Assembly: GCF_005048855.1 (NCBI RefSeq)
Contig: NZ_SUME01000002.1
Coordinates: 601,057 to 665,056 of the forward strand
Direction: 5' to 3'
DNA: 64,000 nt
DNA from: Sphingobacterium olei
GTDB lineage: Bacteria > Bacteroidota > Bacteroidia > Sphingobacteriales > Sphingobacteriaceae
Every line of letters begins with the position of its first letter. The stretch's first letter is position 1. This document shows positions 45,201 to 52,808 of this stretch, piece by piece. A program made the translations under genes and the position numbers. Below the pieces are notes generated by a model. That model worked only from the letters and a program-made list of their open reading frames with translations. It had not been told where the DNA came from and searched no databases.

Positions 45201-45551
45201 CACCTCTTCCATGGATTCGATACCGGCAGTCAATTTTATCTGAAGATCAATGTCATTCCCTACGGTTAGTGTCTGGGATTCATAACCGACAAAGGAAATC
45301 GTCAGTACCGCATTTGCCGGTACCTCTAAAGAGAACGTTCCGTCGGCGGCCGTGCTCGTTCCAGCCGAACTGTTTTGGACCTGCACTCCAACTCCCTCCA
45401 AAGGCATTCCGGTCTGCACATCGGTCACAGTACCTGTTATCGATCTGTTCTGTCCAAGTACCATGAACGGCACAAGGCAGGTCCATAAAACTAAAACTAA
45501 ACCGCGCGCGCTCATTTTCCACGGTCGTTGTAAGTATGTGTTTATCATCAT
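42288..45551 (-). CDS. susC: SusC/RagA TonB-dependent receptor, second locus
   Basis: A 1087-residue TonB-dependent transporter with an N-terminal signal (about 1-34), a CarboxypepD_reg-like domain (about 38-110), a plug with V-V-V-G-Y-G and S-P-L-L-V-V-D-G, and a 22-strand barrel ending F-T-I-G-L-N-L-T-F. It partners the susD downstream. A minus-strand -7-like TACTTTTG at 45826-45833 would give a leader of about 270 nt containing an elaborate inverted repeat (45690-45785). No sigma/anti-sigma, hybrid two-component or LacI gene is adjacent, so control may act through that leader. Confidence 0.94.
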   Translation of the reverse strand: MMINTYLQRPWKMSARGLVLVLWTCLVPFMVLGQNRSITGTVTDVQTGMPLEGVGVQVQNSSAGTSTAADGTFSLEVPANAVLTISFVGYESQTLTVGNDIDLQIKLTAGIESMEEVVVVGYGTMRKKDLTGSIIQIRPDRIANENPRTVQDILRGTPGLNVGYSASAKGGGSLQIRGQRSVYTDGDHNSPLLVVDGMFFYGELSEINPDDIDQIDVLKDASAAAVYGSKAANGVIIISTKRGKPGKPVVNFNANFGATGPSNFRKRWATDAYLQHRQDWLTKNTYGVNSETGAYEAYQTGVFANQPGFFMRPDQLPSTVSLDSWRAYSTNDADESDQSIWARRLGFTGNALQNFLDGKTVDWTEKTFRTGFDQDYNASVSGASERSNYYFSMGYLENQGAVVSDNYRAIRANMKVNANVTNWFEIGANVNFQDRSDGNVEIDMDQMMRNSPYADYEDGMGNPLQFPLSSEFSQRGYNYDFQRQYLELDKGFTVFNTILQAKIKLPFNITYSFNASPRYQFFHDRYFMSADLPGSDPKARGANRESAKRFDWSLNNTINWDYIFAEKHRFNLTLVQEAEQLRYWQERIEARNILPSDALGFHNVGMGNKEESSYSSNDTHETADALMARLFYNYDDRYMLTGTIRRDGYSAFGSTDPYGVFPSLGAAWTFTNEDFFKWNHIMSSGKLRISYGKNGNRSLGSPYLALANLSRGGGKMQGYLDASGQLQLYRYLMMDRLASPNLEWEKTAAWNVGLDFGFLSNRISGTFEYYNMQSHDMIMNQRIAGFSGFKSITTNLGLVENSGVEIALNTQNFERENFRWSTTFGFSYNKNRIKHLYYDYEDVLDEGGNVTGSREQDDITNGWFIGQSINTIWNYRVTGIWQTHEIEEAAQYGQKPGDPKVANNYSADDVVNTDGSVTHVYNDRDKEFLGETVPPYHWSLRNEFVLWKDLTLSFQIYSYMGHKSLSGNYLNNDDDGGRMQYALANLPAKEYWTPDNPTNEFGRIEAAGPVGAAGAQKLYNRSFIRLDNISAGYTLPQRWTTMYNLNRVKVFGAVRNTATWAQEWIYGDPETGSWASRTFTIGLNLTF

Positions 45552-45689
45552 AAATCTAATTTTGAAATCTTTTCTCTTTTTTAATTAATTGCCACATCAT
45601 CCTCCGTATCGAGTTATTCGTCGGGGAGAAATAAATCTTTCAGTTTTTTTCCATAAGTCTATATTACTGATTCGCATTACCCCTCTAAT

Positions 45690-45785
45690 TTTTCTCGCCA
45701 ATCTATCTTTATCCAACGAAGTCAATGGCTGACCACCGAGAGAATTTCTCACGCTGTCTAAGCGTGTGTTGCATTGGCGAGAAAA
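45690..45785 (-). ncRNA. Structured element in susC leader
   Basis: A 13-bp inverted repeat (ATTGGCGAGAAAA and its complement, at 45773-45785 and 45690-45702) encloses three small hairpins on either strand: GTCA/TGAC near 45721-45733, GAGAA/TTCTC near 45740-45750 and CACGCT/AGCGTG at 45750-45766. The whole could fold into a multi-branch structure of about 96 nt. It lies about 140-235 nt before susC within the predicted leader. A cis-acting RNA regulator or a degenerate mobile element is possible; it matches no riboswitch I know. Confidence 0.4.
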
Positions 45786-45825
45786 TTATTTTGCAGTGTT
45801 GTTTATAAATCTGTTACCTGTAAAT

Positions 45826-45833
45826 CAAAAGTA
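45826..45833 (-). promoter_or_regulatory. -7 promoter element of second susC
   Basis: The minus strand reads TACTTTTG, a match to TAnnTTTG. No good -33 partner is at 19-21 nt. The leader to susC would be about 270 nt and includes the structured element at 45690-45785. Confidence 0.35.
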
Positions 45834-46068
45834 AAGCAAGAAAACCATTGAGGGTTGTAGATTCTGTTCATCTTTTTGCTAAAATGTATCAAAATTGAAG
45901 CGAATGAGAAAACGAGAGCATGCTATCTTTAAATGCAATCAGTGTAATTGCTGATCATGTTGTATAACGCTCCGTATGGATACGAAATATGAAGTATTTT
46001 TGACATCTGGAAGGAATTCTTTCTTTCGCAACCAAACTGTATCATTATCGTTAATATAGGTTAAAAAC

Positions 46069-46099
46069 TTGACTATTTCCAGGTGGAACATTATCTTTG
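46069..46099 (+). promoter_or_regulatory. Promoter of candidate small RNA
   Basis: TTG (46069-46071), 20 nt, TATCTTTG (46092-46099): a textbook Bacteroidota -33/-7 pair. No plus-strand gene follows for more than 3 kb, but an intrinsic terminator does 34 nt downstream, implying a very short transcript. Confidence 0.65.
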
Positions 46100-46103
46100 T
46101 TGC

Positions 46104-46170
46104 TCATAATTTAGGTTAATAATTGGTTAGTTAAAGGTTATCAATCTCCCCGGTTGATAACCTTTTTTTA
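46104..46170 (+). ncRNA. Candidate small RNA
   Basis: A transcript of about 65 nt is predicted between the promoter at 46069-46099 and a strong terminator at 46133-46165. It contains an unpaired AU-rich 5' half with repeated GGTTA-like segments (positions near 46113, 46126 and 46136) and ends in the terminator hairpin and U run. No open reading frame of useful length is inside. It is antisense to no gene, and lies between miaA and the second susC. Such layout fits a trans-acting sRNA or a product near a regulatory locus; sequence family is not recognised. Confidence 0.5.
46133..46170 (+). terminator. Intrinsic terminator of candidate small RNA
   Basis: AAAGGTTATCAA (46133-46144) pairs perfectly with TTGATAACCTTT (46154-46165) across a 9-nt loop, followed by TTTT and TATA. 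The U run follows on the plus strand only; on the minus strand (downstream of miaA) the sequence after the stem is not T-rich, so the intended transcript is plus. Confidence 0.75.
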
Positions 46171-46173
46171 TAT

Positions 46174-47076
46174 TTAGAACCAATGAATCTTTACCCCATC
46201 CTTTTCCATTTTTCGAAAATAGGTCATCTGTCTTTTGGCATAACGATGAATTTCTGTTTCTAACTTAAGCGTAAAATCTGCATAACTCATTTTTCCTTGC
46301 AGGAAGGACGTTATATACTTATACTCCAATCCATAATATTCTAACTCTTCTTGTGTAACGCCTCCAGCTAGTAAAGTTTTCACTTCGTCGACCATGCCGT
46401 TGTCCAAACGTGCAATTAAACGTTTCGAAATACGCATTCGCCTCGTTTCTACCGGCGGATTAAGTCCGATCACTGTTGCGGTATAAAGAGGGGTAGAAGT
46501 TATCTCTTCCCCAGGATTCTCAGCAAGCCAGGATAACACCTCCAATGCGCGGACTAAACGTTTATGCGAATGAAAGTCGATATCATAGTCCTCTGGGATG
46601 TTTTTGGATTTGATCTGAGCTATGAGTTCATCTTTGGACCAGTCAGATCGTTTCGATCGAAGATCAGGGTTAACCGGAATGTGCATATAGGGTCTGCTTT
46701 CCAATAATGCCTGCAAATAAAATCCCGTTCCACCACAGACAATTACCTTCTTTTCTTTGCTTCTAATGGTCTGGAAAACCTCATCAAAATCCCGCAGGAA
46801 AGAACTTACATTATACTTCTCTCCGGGATTTAAGATATCGATCAGGTGATAGGGAACGTCTTGATACTCTTGCAGATCTTTACCTGTACCAATATTCATA
46901 TTTCGGTACACCTGACGGGAGTCGGCACTGATGATTTCAGCATCGAATACTTGAGCTAGCGCTACGGCTAGTTTCGTTTTTCCACTGGCTGTGGGGCCCA
47001 ATATAATTAATAAATCTTCAGACAGAAAAGAGGTTTCTGTCTGAAGATAATGGACTACAGAATGGATGTTTATCAC
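46174..47076 (-). CDS. miaA: tRNA dimethylallyltransferase
   Basis: MiaA adds the dimethylallyl group to N6 of A37 in tRNAs that read UNN codons, using DMAPP. The 300-residue protein has the P-loop G-P-T-A-S-G-K-T (27-34), the D-S-R-Q-V-Y-R-x-M-x-I-G-T-G-K motif (about 57-71) and the I-V-C-G-G-T-G-F-Y site. The start is a GTG at 47076, which overlaps the stop of the upstream oxidoreductase as GTGA; no internal ATG precedes the P-loop. The hydroxylase miaE, which acts later on the same modified base, is also in the window at 52809. Confidence 0.96.
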   Translation of the reverse strand: MINIHSVVHYLQTETSFLSEDLLIILGPTASGKTKLAVALAQVFDAEIISADSRQVYRNMNIGTGKDLQEYQDVPYHLIDILNPGEKYNVSSFLRDFDEVFQTIRSKEKKVIVCGGTGFYLQALLESRPYMHIPVNPDLRSKRSDWSKDELIAQIKSKNIPEDYDIDFHSHKRLVRALEVLSWLAENPGEEITSTPLYTATVIGLNPPVETRRMRISKRLIARLDNGMVDEVKTLLAGGVTQEELEYYGLEYKYITSFLQGKMSYADFTLKLETEIHRYAKRQMTYFRKMEKDGVKIHWF

Positions 47077-48245
47077 ACCACAAATTTAGTCCATTTTTCG
47101 TTACTATTGTTGCTTTCTACTACCGTATCAATGAAGGCCATCCCTCGTACGCCATCCTGTACATTCGGAAAATCCAGCTCCTCTGGTTTAGGTTCAAGCC
47201 CATCTCTTTTTGCAGATACAGTGGATGCAAAATTTCGGTAGATATTAGCGAAAGATTCCAATAGTCCTTCCGGATGACCGGCCGGAATCCGCGTATTGTG
47301 TGTGGCAAAGGAACTTAACGTATAAGGTGCTGCATATGCATTACCCGTGCGATAAATCTGTCGCGGCTGATCCAACATCTTTATAATTAAATTGTTTGGA
47401 TCTTCATTGGCCCACTCGAGTCCGCCTTCTTCACCATATATACGTATGCGAACCGCATTCTCTTCCCCTGCTGATATCTGTGATGCCATCAAAACACCTT
47501 TAGCGCCGTTATCAAAACGGAGTAAGACAGAACCGTCGTCATCCATTTGACGCCCTTCTACAAACGTGGTTAAATCTGCACATAATTCAGTTATCCGCAA
47601 GCCGGAAACATACTCCGCTAAATGAGCGGCATGGGTGCCAATGTCTCCCATTACCAAAGATTTTCCCGATCGTTTTGGATCTGCTCTCCAGGCCGCTCCG
47701 GAATTACCTTCGCGTTCCGATAAACGACTAAGCCACCCTTGTGGATATTCGACAACGATCTTCCGAATTTTTCCGAAATGTCCTCCGTTTACCATAGCCT
47801 TTGCCTGCTTTACCATCGGATATCCTGAATACGTATGCGTAAGGCATAAAGTACGTCCGGTCCGAATCGTAATATCTTGAAGTTGCTTTGCCTCTTCCAA
47901 CGATACGGTCATTGGTTTTTCGACCACAACATCAAATCCATTCTCTAACGCCAATTTTGCAGGTTCAAAATGCAGAAAATTAGGTGTCACAATAGTTAGG
48001 AAGTCCATTCTTTCTCCTTCGGGTAAGAGCGCTTCCTGCTCAATCATTGTTTTATAGTCGGCGTAGATACGATTTTCTGCAACAAATAAATCTCTACCCG
48101 ATTCAAGGGAAACCGTCGGATTTACACTAAATGAACCGCATACAAGTTCAATTTTTCCATCCATAAAAGCGGCAATTCTGTGTACCGCACCGATAAAGGC
48201 ATCATTTCCTCCGCCTACCATTCCCATACGAAGTTTTCGTGTCAT
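47073..48245 (-). CDS. Gfo/Idh/MocA family oxidoreductase
   Basis: A 390-residue NAD(P)-dependent sugar or inositol dehydrogenase family member. The Rossmann fold opens with G-M-V-G-G-G (8-13); the family E-K-P-M motif for the NAD site and sugar ring is at about 117-120, followed by the alpha/beta C-terminal domain. Its stop overlaps the miaA GTG by 4 bp. In this phylum such genes often pair with a TIM-barrel sugar isomerase, as found at 49850. Substrate is not predictable. The start ATG is clear. Confidence 0.9.
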   Translation of the reverse strand: MTRKLRMGMVGGGNDAFIGAVHRIAAFMDGKIELVCGSFSVNPTVSLESGRDLFVAENRIYADYKTMIEQEALLPEGERMDFLTIVTPNFLHFEPAKLALENGFDVVVEKPMTVSLEEAKQLQDITIRTGRTLCLTHTYSGYPMVKQAKAMVNGGHFGKIRKIVVEYPQGWLSRLSEREGNSGAAWRADPKRSGKSLVMGDIGTHAAHLAEYVSGLRITELCADLTTFVEGRQMDDDGSVLLRFDNGAKGVLMASQISAGEENAVRIRIYGEEGGLEWANEDPNNLIIKMLDQPRQIYRTGNAYAAPYTLSSFATHNTRIPAGHPEGLLESFANIYRNFASTVSAKRDGLEPKPEELDFPNVQDGVRGMAFIDTVVESNNSNEKWTKFVV

Positions 48246-48378
48246 ATGTGTGTGTGTTTTGTTTGTTTCTAAACAGGGTTTACTAACTAAGACTTTCGGC
48301 CCGTAACCGAAAAATAAACTTAGGCAAATTTGATCTTAAATGCAATAAATTGGCGGGCTATTGCTTAAAATAAAGAAA

Positions 48379-49134
48379 TTAAAAGATCATCTTCAATTTC
48401 AGGCTTCCGTTATTTTCAACCCAATAATCGTTTTTTTGATCTTTAACCACTATATTCTTTCCGAATACACGGATACCTTCTCTTACAAGAATCAGCTGAG
48501 GTGGAGTTCTTTGTACGGGTATAAACCCGATTTTCTCCAAAGTGGAGTCTTGACACCAGTCTAGATCAGCATACGTCATAATGTCTCCGGGTTTAAAGTC
48601 TTTCCTAAAAGCCTTTATTAATTTAGACAATCCACCAATCACAATATCGGATCCTTTGTGACAAAAACGAAGCAATTCAAAAGATCGATAATCCAACGGT
48701 GTATCATTCATTTTTCTACCTCCGCTGAATACGGCTATTGATACCAGTTCCCCTTGACGATATAGACCATATCGATATTTTCCTGGTAAGGCCAATTGCA
48801 GATGATGCTCTTCCTGAAATTCCAGGGCTACCTTTTTATCAACCCGTGCAACCACCGTATCCCGCGCATAAATGCGATTCCCAAATCCAAAGATACTTTC
48901 TAACCGAGCTAATAATTTTTCGGACGAAGAGATTACTATATCGTAATCGATATGAATGGTTCTTCGAATGATCTCATTCGATAAACGTACGGATTGCGGA
49001 TGATAGAAAACTACATGGAATTTTTCGGATAGCAAAGAAACTGTTTTCTCACGCACAAGTACCGTAAAATTCAATGGAATTCGTTGCCTTATTTTTTGAA
49101 TAAATTCCAATACTATCTGCTTGTGATCGCTCAT
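48379..49134 (-). CDS. Protein with phage-type GNAT-like domain
   Basis: A 251-residue protein of unknown function. The C-terminal half (about 125-215) contains F-S-G-G-R-K, F-E-L-L-R-F-C-H-K, V-I-G-G-L-S-K-L-I-K-A-F and I-M-T-Y-A-D-L-D-W-C, then L-E-K-I-G-F; this pattern recurs in proteins beside phage homing endonucleases and looks GNAT- or Mom-like. The N-terminal half is beta/alpha with no motif. It is single-gene, between the Gfo/Idh gene and divergent def. There is no phage gene around it, so it is more likely a resident bacterial version than a prophage relic. Confidence 0.6.
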   Translation of the reverse strand: MSDHKQIVLEFIQKIRQRIPLNFTVLVREKTVSLLSEKFHVVFYHPQSVRLSNEIIRRTIHIDYDIVISSSEKLLARLESIFGFGNRIYARDTVVARVDKKVALEFQEEHHLQLALPGKYRYGLYRQGELVSIAVFSGGRKMNDTPLDYRSFELLRFCHKGSDIVIGGLSKLIKAFRKDFKPGDIMTYADLDWCQDSTLEKIGFIPVQRTPPQLILVREGIRVFGKNIVVKDQKNDYWVENNGSLKLKMIF

Positions 49135-49183
49135 GGTCGTAAAATTACTAATTATTCGTTCAGAACCTTGTCACAAATAATTG

Positions 49184-49191
49184 GTAACTTT
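49184..49191 (+). promoter_or_regulatory. -7 element of def promoter
   Basis: TAACTTTG matches TAnnTTTG and lies 20 nt before the def ATG, so the leader is about 16 nt. A -33 element at the usual distance is poor. Confidence 0.5.
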
Positions 49192-49211
49192 GCACTTTGC
49201 AAATAAAGAAA

Positions 49212-49799
49212 ATGAAATTACCAATAGTAGCGTATGGCGATCCCGTGTTACGAAAAAAGACCGCCGAAATAGATGAAGATTACCCAAATTTAAAAGAGCT
49301 AATCGACAATATGTTTGAAACGATGTACTCAGCCCGTGGTGTGGGACTTGCTGCCCCACAGGTGGGTTTGCCGATTCGACTTTTTGTGATTGACGCATCT
49401 CCTTTTGCAGAAGATGATGAAGATGAAGCAGGCGATCCGTCGTTGAAAGATTTCAAAAAAGTATTGATAAACCCAATTATAGTAGAGGAGACCGGAGATA
49501 AATGGGGATTCAACGAAGGATGCCTAAGCATCCCAGATATTACCGAAGAAGTGCAACGCCCTGCCAATATTGTTATTAATTATCTTGATGAGGATTTCGA
49601 AGAACATGAAGTCGCTTTATCTGGACTTGCAGCACGTATTGTACAACATGAGTACGATCATATCGAGGGAAAATTATTTATCGATAAATTAGGTCCTGTA
49701 AAAAAGGCCATGTTGAAAAGCAAGTTAGATGCTATCTCGAAAGGTAATGTAACGGTATCTTACAAGATGAAATTCCCTTTTGTCAAAAAAGGACGATAA
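49212..49799 (+). CDS. def: Peptide deformylase
   Basis: Def removes the N-formyl group from new proteins, using a metal ion. All three family motifs are present: G-V-G-L-A-A-P-Q (43-50), E-G-C-L-S with metal ligand Cys104, and Q-H-E-Y-D-H with His146, Glu147 and His150. The 195-residue length is normal; an acidic insert (about 66-80) is a lineage feature. The ATG at 49212 was chosen over a TTG five codons upstream since the -7 element lies just before. An intrinsic terminator follows the stop. Confidence 0.97.
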   Translation: MKLPIVAYGDPVLRKKTAEIDEDYPNLKELIDNMFETMYSARGVGLAAPQVGLPIRLFVIDASPFAEDDEDEAGDPSLKDFKKVLINPIIVEETGDKWGFNEGCLSIPDITEEVQRPANIVINYLDEDFEEHEVALSGLAARIVQHEYDHIEGKLFIDKLGPVKKAMLKSKLDAISKGNVTVSYKMKFPFVKKGR

Positions 49800-49801
49800 C
49801 G

Positions 49802-49838
49802 CTAAAAAGGCCAATAAAATATTCATTGGCCTTTTTAG
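49802..49838. terminator. Bidirectional terminator after def
   Basis: CTAAAAAGGCCAAT (49802-49815) pairs with ATTGGCCTTTTTAG (49825-49838) across a 9-nt loop, with T runs on both strands. It serves def on the plus strand and the convergent sugar isomerase on the minus strand. Confidence 0.85.
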
Positions 49839-49849
49839 ATGAATGTAAT

Positions 49850-50902
49850 TTATAGTCCTAATATTTTCCTGTTAAAATTTGCATCGTTTTCAGCTCCGGC
49901 AAAATCATCAAAGGCTTTGTCTGTTACGTGGATTATATTTTTGCGAATAAATTCTGATCCTTCGCGGGCTCCATCTTCTTGATTCTTGATACAACATTCC
50001 CATTCCATAACCGCCCATCCATCGTAATCGTATTGCGCTAACTTGCTAAAAATAGTTTTGAAGTCAACCTGACCGTCACCGGGAGAACGATATCTCCCTG
50101 CACGATCTGCCCAACTTTGGTATCCACCAAATGTACCTTGTCGTCCCGTTGGATTAAATTCAGCATCTTTCACATGGAAAGCCTTAATCCGTTGGTGATA
50201 AAAATCGATGTATTGGATATAATCCAATTGCTGTAGTACGAAATGCGATGGATCATATAATAGGCAGGCTCTAGGATGTTGATTCACTTTCTCCAAAAAC
50301 ATTTCATACGTAATACCATCGAATAAATCTTCTCCAGGATGTATTTCATAACAGACATCAACCCCACACTCTTCGAATGCATCTAAAATAGGTGTCCATC
50401 TTTTTGCTAATTCGGTAAAAGCCTCATCGACCAATCCCTCTGGGCGTTGGGGCCACGGATGAAAATATTGCCATAATAACGATCCACTAAAGGTGGCATG
50501 TGCTTTCAAACCCAAATTCTGTGATGCTTGAGCGGCATATTTCAACTGTTGAATAGCCCATTCCGTTCTCGCTTTCGGGTTATTTTTCACTTCAGGCACA
50601 GCAAAAGAATCAAATAATTCATTATATGCTGGATGAACAGCGACTAATTGCCCTTGTAAATGTGTAGATAACTCCGTAATGTCCAAACCATATGAAGCTA
50701 TTTTACCCTTTAGTTCATCTGCATAGGTTTTACTCTCTGCGGCAAGACGAAGATCTATAAATCGCGTATCTAATGTAGGCATTTGGATTCCCTTGAAGCC
50801 CAAATCAGCGGCCCATTTACAAATACCGTCCAATGAATTGAAAGGGGCTTCCTCTCCTATAAATTGTGCCAAAAAAACACCTGGCCCTTTGATTGTTTTC
50901 AT
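49850..50902 (-). CDS. Sugar phosphate isomerase/epimerase family protein
   Basis: A 350-residue TIM-barrel protein of the xylose-isomerase-like AP-endonuclease-2 fold. Metal-site residues are visible in Y-E-I-H-P-G-E-D (about 195-202), Y-D-P-S-H-F (about 227-232), F-H-V-K-D-A-E (about 252-258) and M-E-W-E-C (about 310-314). Together they fit a divalent-metal sugar epimerase or isomerase. It is the likely partner of the Gfo/Idh gene at 47073 in a shared pathway, an inference from common co-occurrence. The specific sugar is unknown. Confidence 0.88.
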   Translation of the reverse strand: MKTIKGPGVFLAQFIGEEAPFNSLDGICKWAADLGFKGIQMPTLDTRFIDLRLAAESKTYADELKGKIASYGLDITELSTHLQGQLVAVHPAYNELFDSFAVPEVKNNPKARTEWAIQQLKYAAQASQNLGLKAHATFSGSLLWQYFHPWPQRPEGLVDEAFTELAKRWTPILDAFEECGVDVCYEIHPGEDLFDGITYEMFLEKVNQHPRACLLYDPSHFVLQQLDYIQYIDFYHQRIKAFHVKDAEFNPTGRQGTFGGYQSWADRAGRYRSPGDGQVDFKTIFSKLAQYDYDGWAVMEWECCIKNQEDGAREGSEFIRKNIIHVTDKAFDDFAGAENDANFNRKILGL

Positions 50903-51045
50903 TTAGTTTGTTTTTTGATCATATTTTTGATTGCCTTATAAAGATAAGAAATCTGATTTTAGTTTGAGCTAACATAAATCATTGTCTTTATATTTTAGGG
51001 GTTGGTACAATAGTTGGTATATTAAGTACAAATAATTATATACAT

Positions 51046-51471
51046 ATGAAAACTAGAATTACATTAATACTATTCATGGCGGTTTCCATAATCGGATTGT
51101 CTTCCTGTAGCAAGGAAACGATAGATAGCATCACTCGTGATACAGCTTTAAATATTATTACCGCCGGAGTATGGCAAAAAGCCACTAAGACAATATCTGG
51201 AAACTCAGATAACACATTAAATATAACGACAGAATTATTAGCTGAAGATCAAACGCTAAATTTTGACAAAGATGGTAAAGCTTGGATAAAAACGGAAGGA
51301 TCTGATGTACAGACATCCAAGAATTATAACCTATCGTCTCCTAAAAAAATGACATTTGACGGTATGGATTATGATATTAAAGAAAATATTGTACAGTCAA
51401 TCGCCACGTTGACCTTAATAAATATCACGGCTAGCGTGCGAACTGAGATTGTATTTAAAAGAAAGAGGTAA
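51046..51471 (+). CDS. Lipocalin-like lipoprotein
   Basis: A 141-residue lipoprotein (lipobox L-S-S-C-S) with a small beta-rich domain: G-V-W-Q-K-A-T-K near residue 42, E-D-Q-T-L-N-F-D-K-D-G-K-A-W near 80, and T-E-I-V-F-K-R-K-R at the end. The W-x-x-K and F-x-x-D-G-K patterns are like Bacteroidota lipocalin-like/DUF5004 domains. No enzymatic residue is evident. It is a single gene; a terminator follows at 51500-51529. Confidence 0.65.
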   Translation: MKTRITLILFMAVSIIGLSSCSKETIDSITRDTALNIITAGVWQKATKTISGNSDNTLNITTELLAEDQTLNFDKDGKAWIKTEGSDVQTSKNYNLSSPKKMTFDGMDYDIKENIVQSIATLTLINITASVRTEIVFKRKR

Positions 51472-51499
51472 GGTAGTAACAAACGTTAAATTAGTGAGA

Positions 51500-51529
51500 A
51501 AAAAAGCGCAGCTAAGGTTGCGCTTTTTT
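51500..51529. terminator. Bidirectional terminator overlapping a stop codon
   Basis: AAAAAAGCGCA (51500-51510) and TGCGCTTTTTT (51519-51529) form an 11-bp stem with an 8-nt loop and T runs on both sides. It ends the lipoprotein gene on the plus strand. The minus-strand glycosyltransferase stop codon (51512-51514) lies in the loop, so its last codons form part of the terminator. Confidence 0.8.
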
Positions 51530-52741
51530 GTTTTTTTCGGCTATCCAAAGCGCCATATATCTTGTAGCCTGATGCTGTTGATGAAGTAGAATCTGACCCA
51601 TAAAGTTTTCATTCCTGTCTTCCGTCAAATGGTTGATTTTGGTTTCACAGAGGGAAAGAAGAGCTGTACCATAGATTGGGTTGGCGTAACGATCATTCAG
51701 GATTTGCACACCTTTGTGTTGGCAATCATACCAAAGCTCTTTATTGTGGTATAGTACAGCAGCTTTCTCTATAAATTCAGGATATTCATCGCATATGAAA
51801 CCATTCCATTCGCCGTCTACCGACATGGATTCTGCTCCAACAGACGAACATACAGTGGGTGTTCCCGCTTGCATACTGTCCACAAATTTGCCCTTTGCTC
51901 CTGCCCCGAATGGAATGGGTGCCAGCAATACACGGTATCGTTCTAATACCTGTCGCGCATTATCAGCTCTGCCTTTTATGTAAAAGCCCTCCTGAGGTTT
52001 GTGTAATTGAAATACTTTTTCTGAAGCATAGGCTCCGTAAATGTGTAATTCCGCAGAAGGTACTCTCTTTCTTAACACAGGCCAAATGATATTTTTTAAA
52101 ATTTCTACGGTCCGCCAATTGGGCTCGTGGATGAAATTACCAATAAAAACGAAATGTTCTCGTTCCTCAAAATTCAGCCATCGGTCAATTCTATCTGCTA
52201 CAATTTCATCCTCCTGAAAGGGCAAATAGTATAAAAGATTTGGAGTTATACTAAATACCTTTTGTAGGAGCTCCATTTCATTTTCTGAAATGATGAGTGA
52301 AATATCGGATCGTAAAATAGAGGCTATCTCTCTTTTTGCCGTATCTGAATTTATATTTAGTGGTTGATTTTTCTTGTAGGCTTCTTGCCGGGCCAACCGC
52401 AAAAAATGCAGATCTTCCGTATCTAATATACGTAATGCATTAGGACAGTATTCTGCAACACGCCAACCGTACTGCTCTTCAATCATGAAGCGATCGAATA
52501 ATACTGCATCAGGCTGAAGTTGACTGATAAACTTATCAAATGAGCTGTGATTTAACAGTATGTTATGTTCGTGAACGCCCAGTTTTATTAAATCATGCGA
52601 GTAATCTGATTTTCCGGCAGCAGATGCAAAATGTACTTCATAGGAATTCAGGAACAATTTAATCAAATGTAACATCCGCCACCCTGCAGCAGATGATGTT
52701 GGTTCCGGCCAGACAAGTCCTATGAATAAGATTTTTCTCAT
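51512..52741 (-). CDS. Glycosyltransferase, GT4-like
   Basis: A 409-residue GT-B glycosyltransferase without membrane helices. The nucleotide-sugar-binding C-terminal half shows E-H-F-V-F-I-G-N-F (about 209-217), A-E-L-H-I-Y-G and A-P-I-P-F-G-A-G-A-K-G-K-F-V-D-S-M-Q-A-G-T-P (about 296-317), the family's usual donor-site loop. Acceptor and linkage are unknown. Not in a polysaccharide gene cluster; it is alone between a lipoprotein and miaE. Cell-envelope glycan or capsule modification is possible. Confidence 0.82.
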   Translation of the reverse strand: MRKILFIGLVWPEPTSSAAGWRMLHLIKLFLNSYEVHFASAAGKSDYSHDLIKLGVHEHNILLNHSSFDKFISQLQPDAVLFDRFMIEEQYGWRVAEYCPNALRILDTEDLHFLRLARQEAYKKNQPLNINSDTAKREIASILRSDISLIISENEMELLQKVFSITPNLLYYLPFQEDEIVADRIDRWLNFEEREHFVFIGNFIHEPNWRTVEILKNIIWPVLRKRVPSAELHIYGAYASEKVFQLHKPQEGFYIKGRADNARQVLERYRVLLAPIPFGAGAKGKFVDSMQAGTPTVCSSVGAESMSVDGEWNGFICDEYPEFIEKAAVLYHNKELWYDCQHKGVQILNDRYANPIYGTALLSLCETKINHLTEDRNENFMGQILLHQQHQATRYMALWIAEKNKKAQP

Positions 52742-52763
52742 CTTCCGAAATTAGCTATTTTAT

Positions 52764-52794
52764 TTTGCGTATAACATATCTTTATCTAAGTTTG
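52764..52794 (+). promoter_or_regulatory. miaE promoter
   Basis: TTTG (52764-52767), 19 nt, TAAGTTTG (52787-52794): a full match to the Bacteroidota promoter form. The expected start near 52799 gives a leader of about 10 nt. Confidence 0.7.
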
Positions 52795-52808
52795 GATTCA
52801 GAAATCGA

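Noticed and set aside
45690..45785. Cloverleaf-like fold as a tRNA
   Set aside because: The outer stem is 13 bp, arms are wrong in length and there is no anticodon loop, T-loop or CCA pattern.
47073..47076. Frameshift between the Gfo/Idh gene and miaA
   Set aside because: The two families are unrelated and each is complete; the GTGA overlap is ordinary translational coupling.
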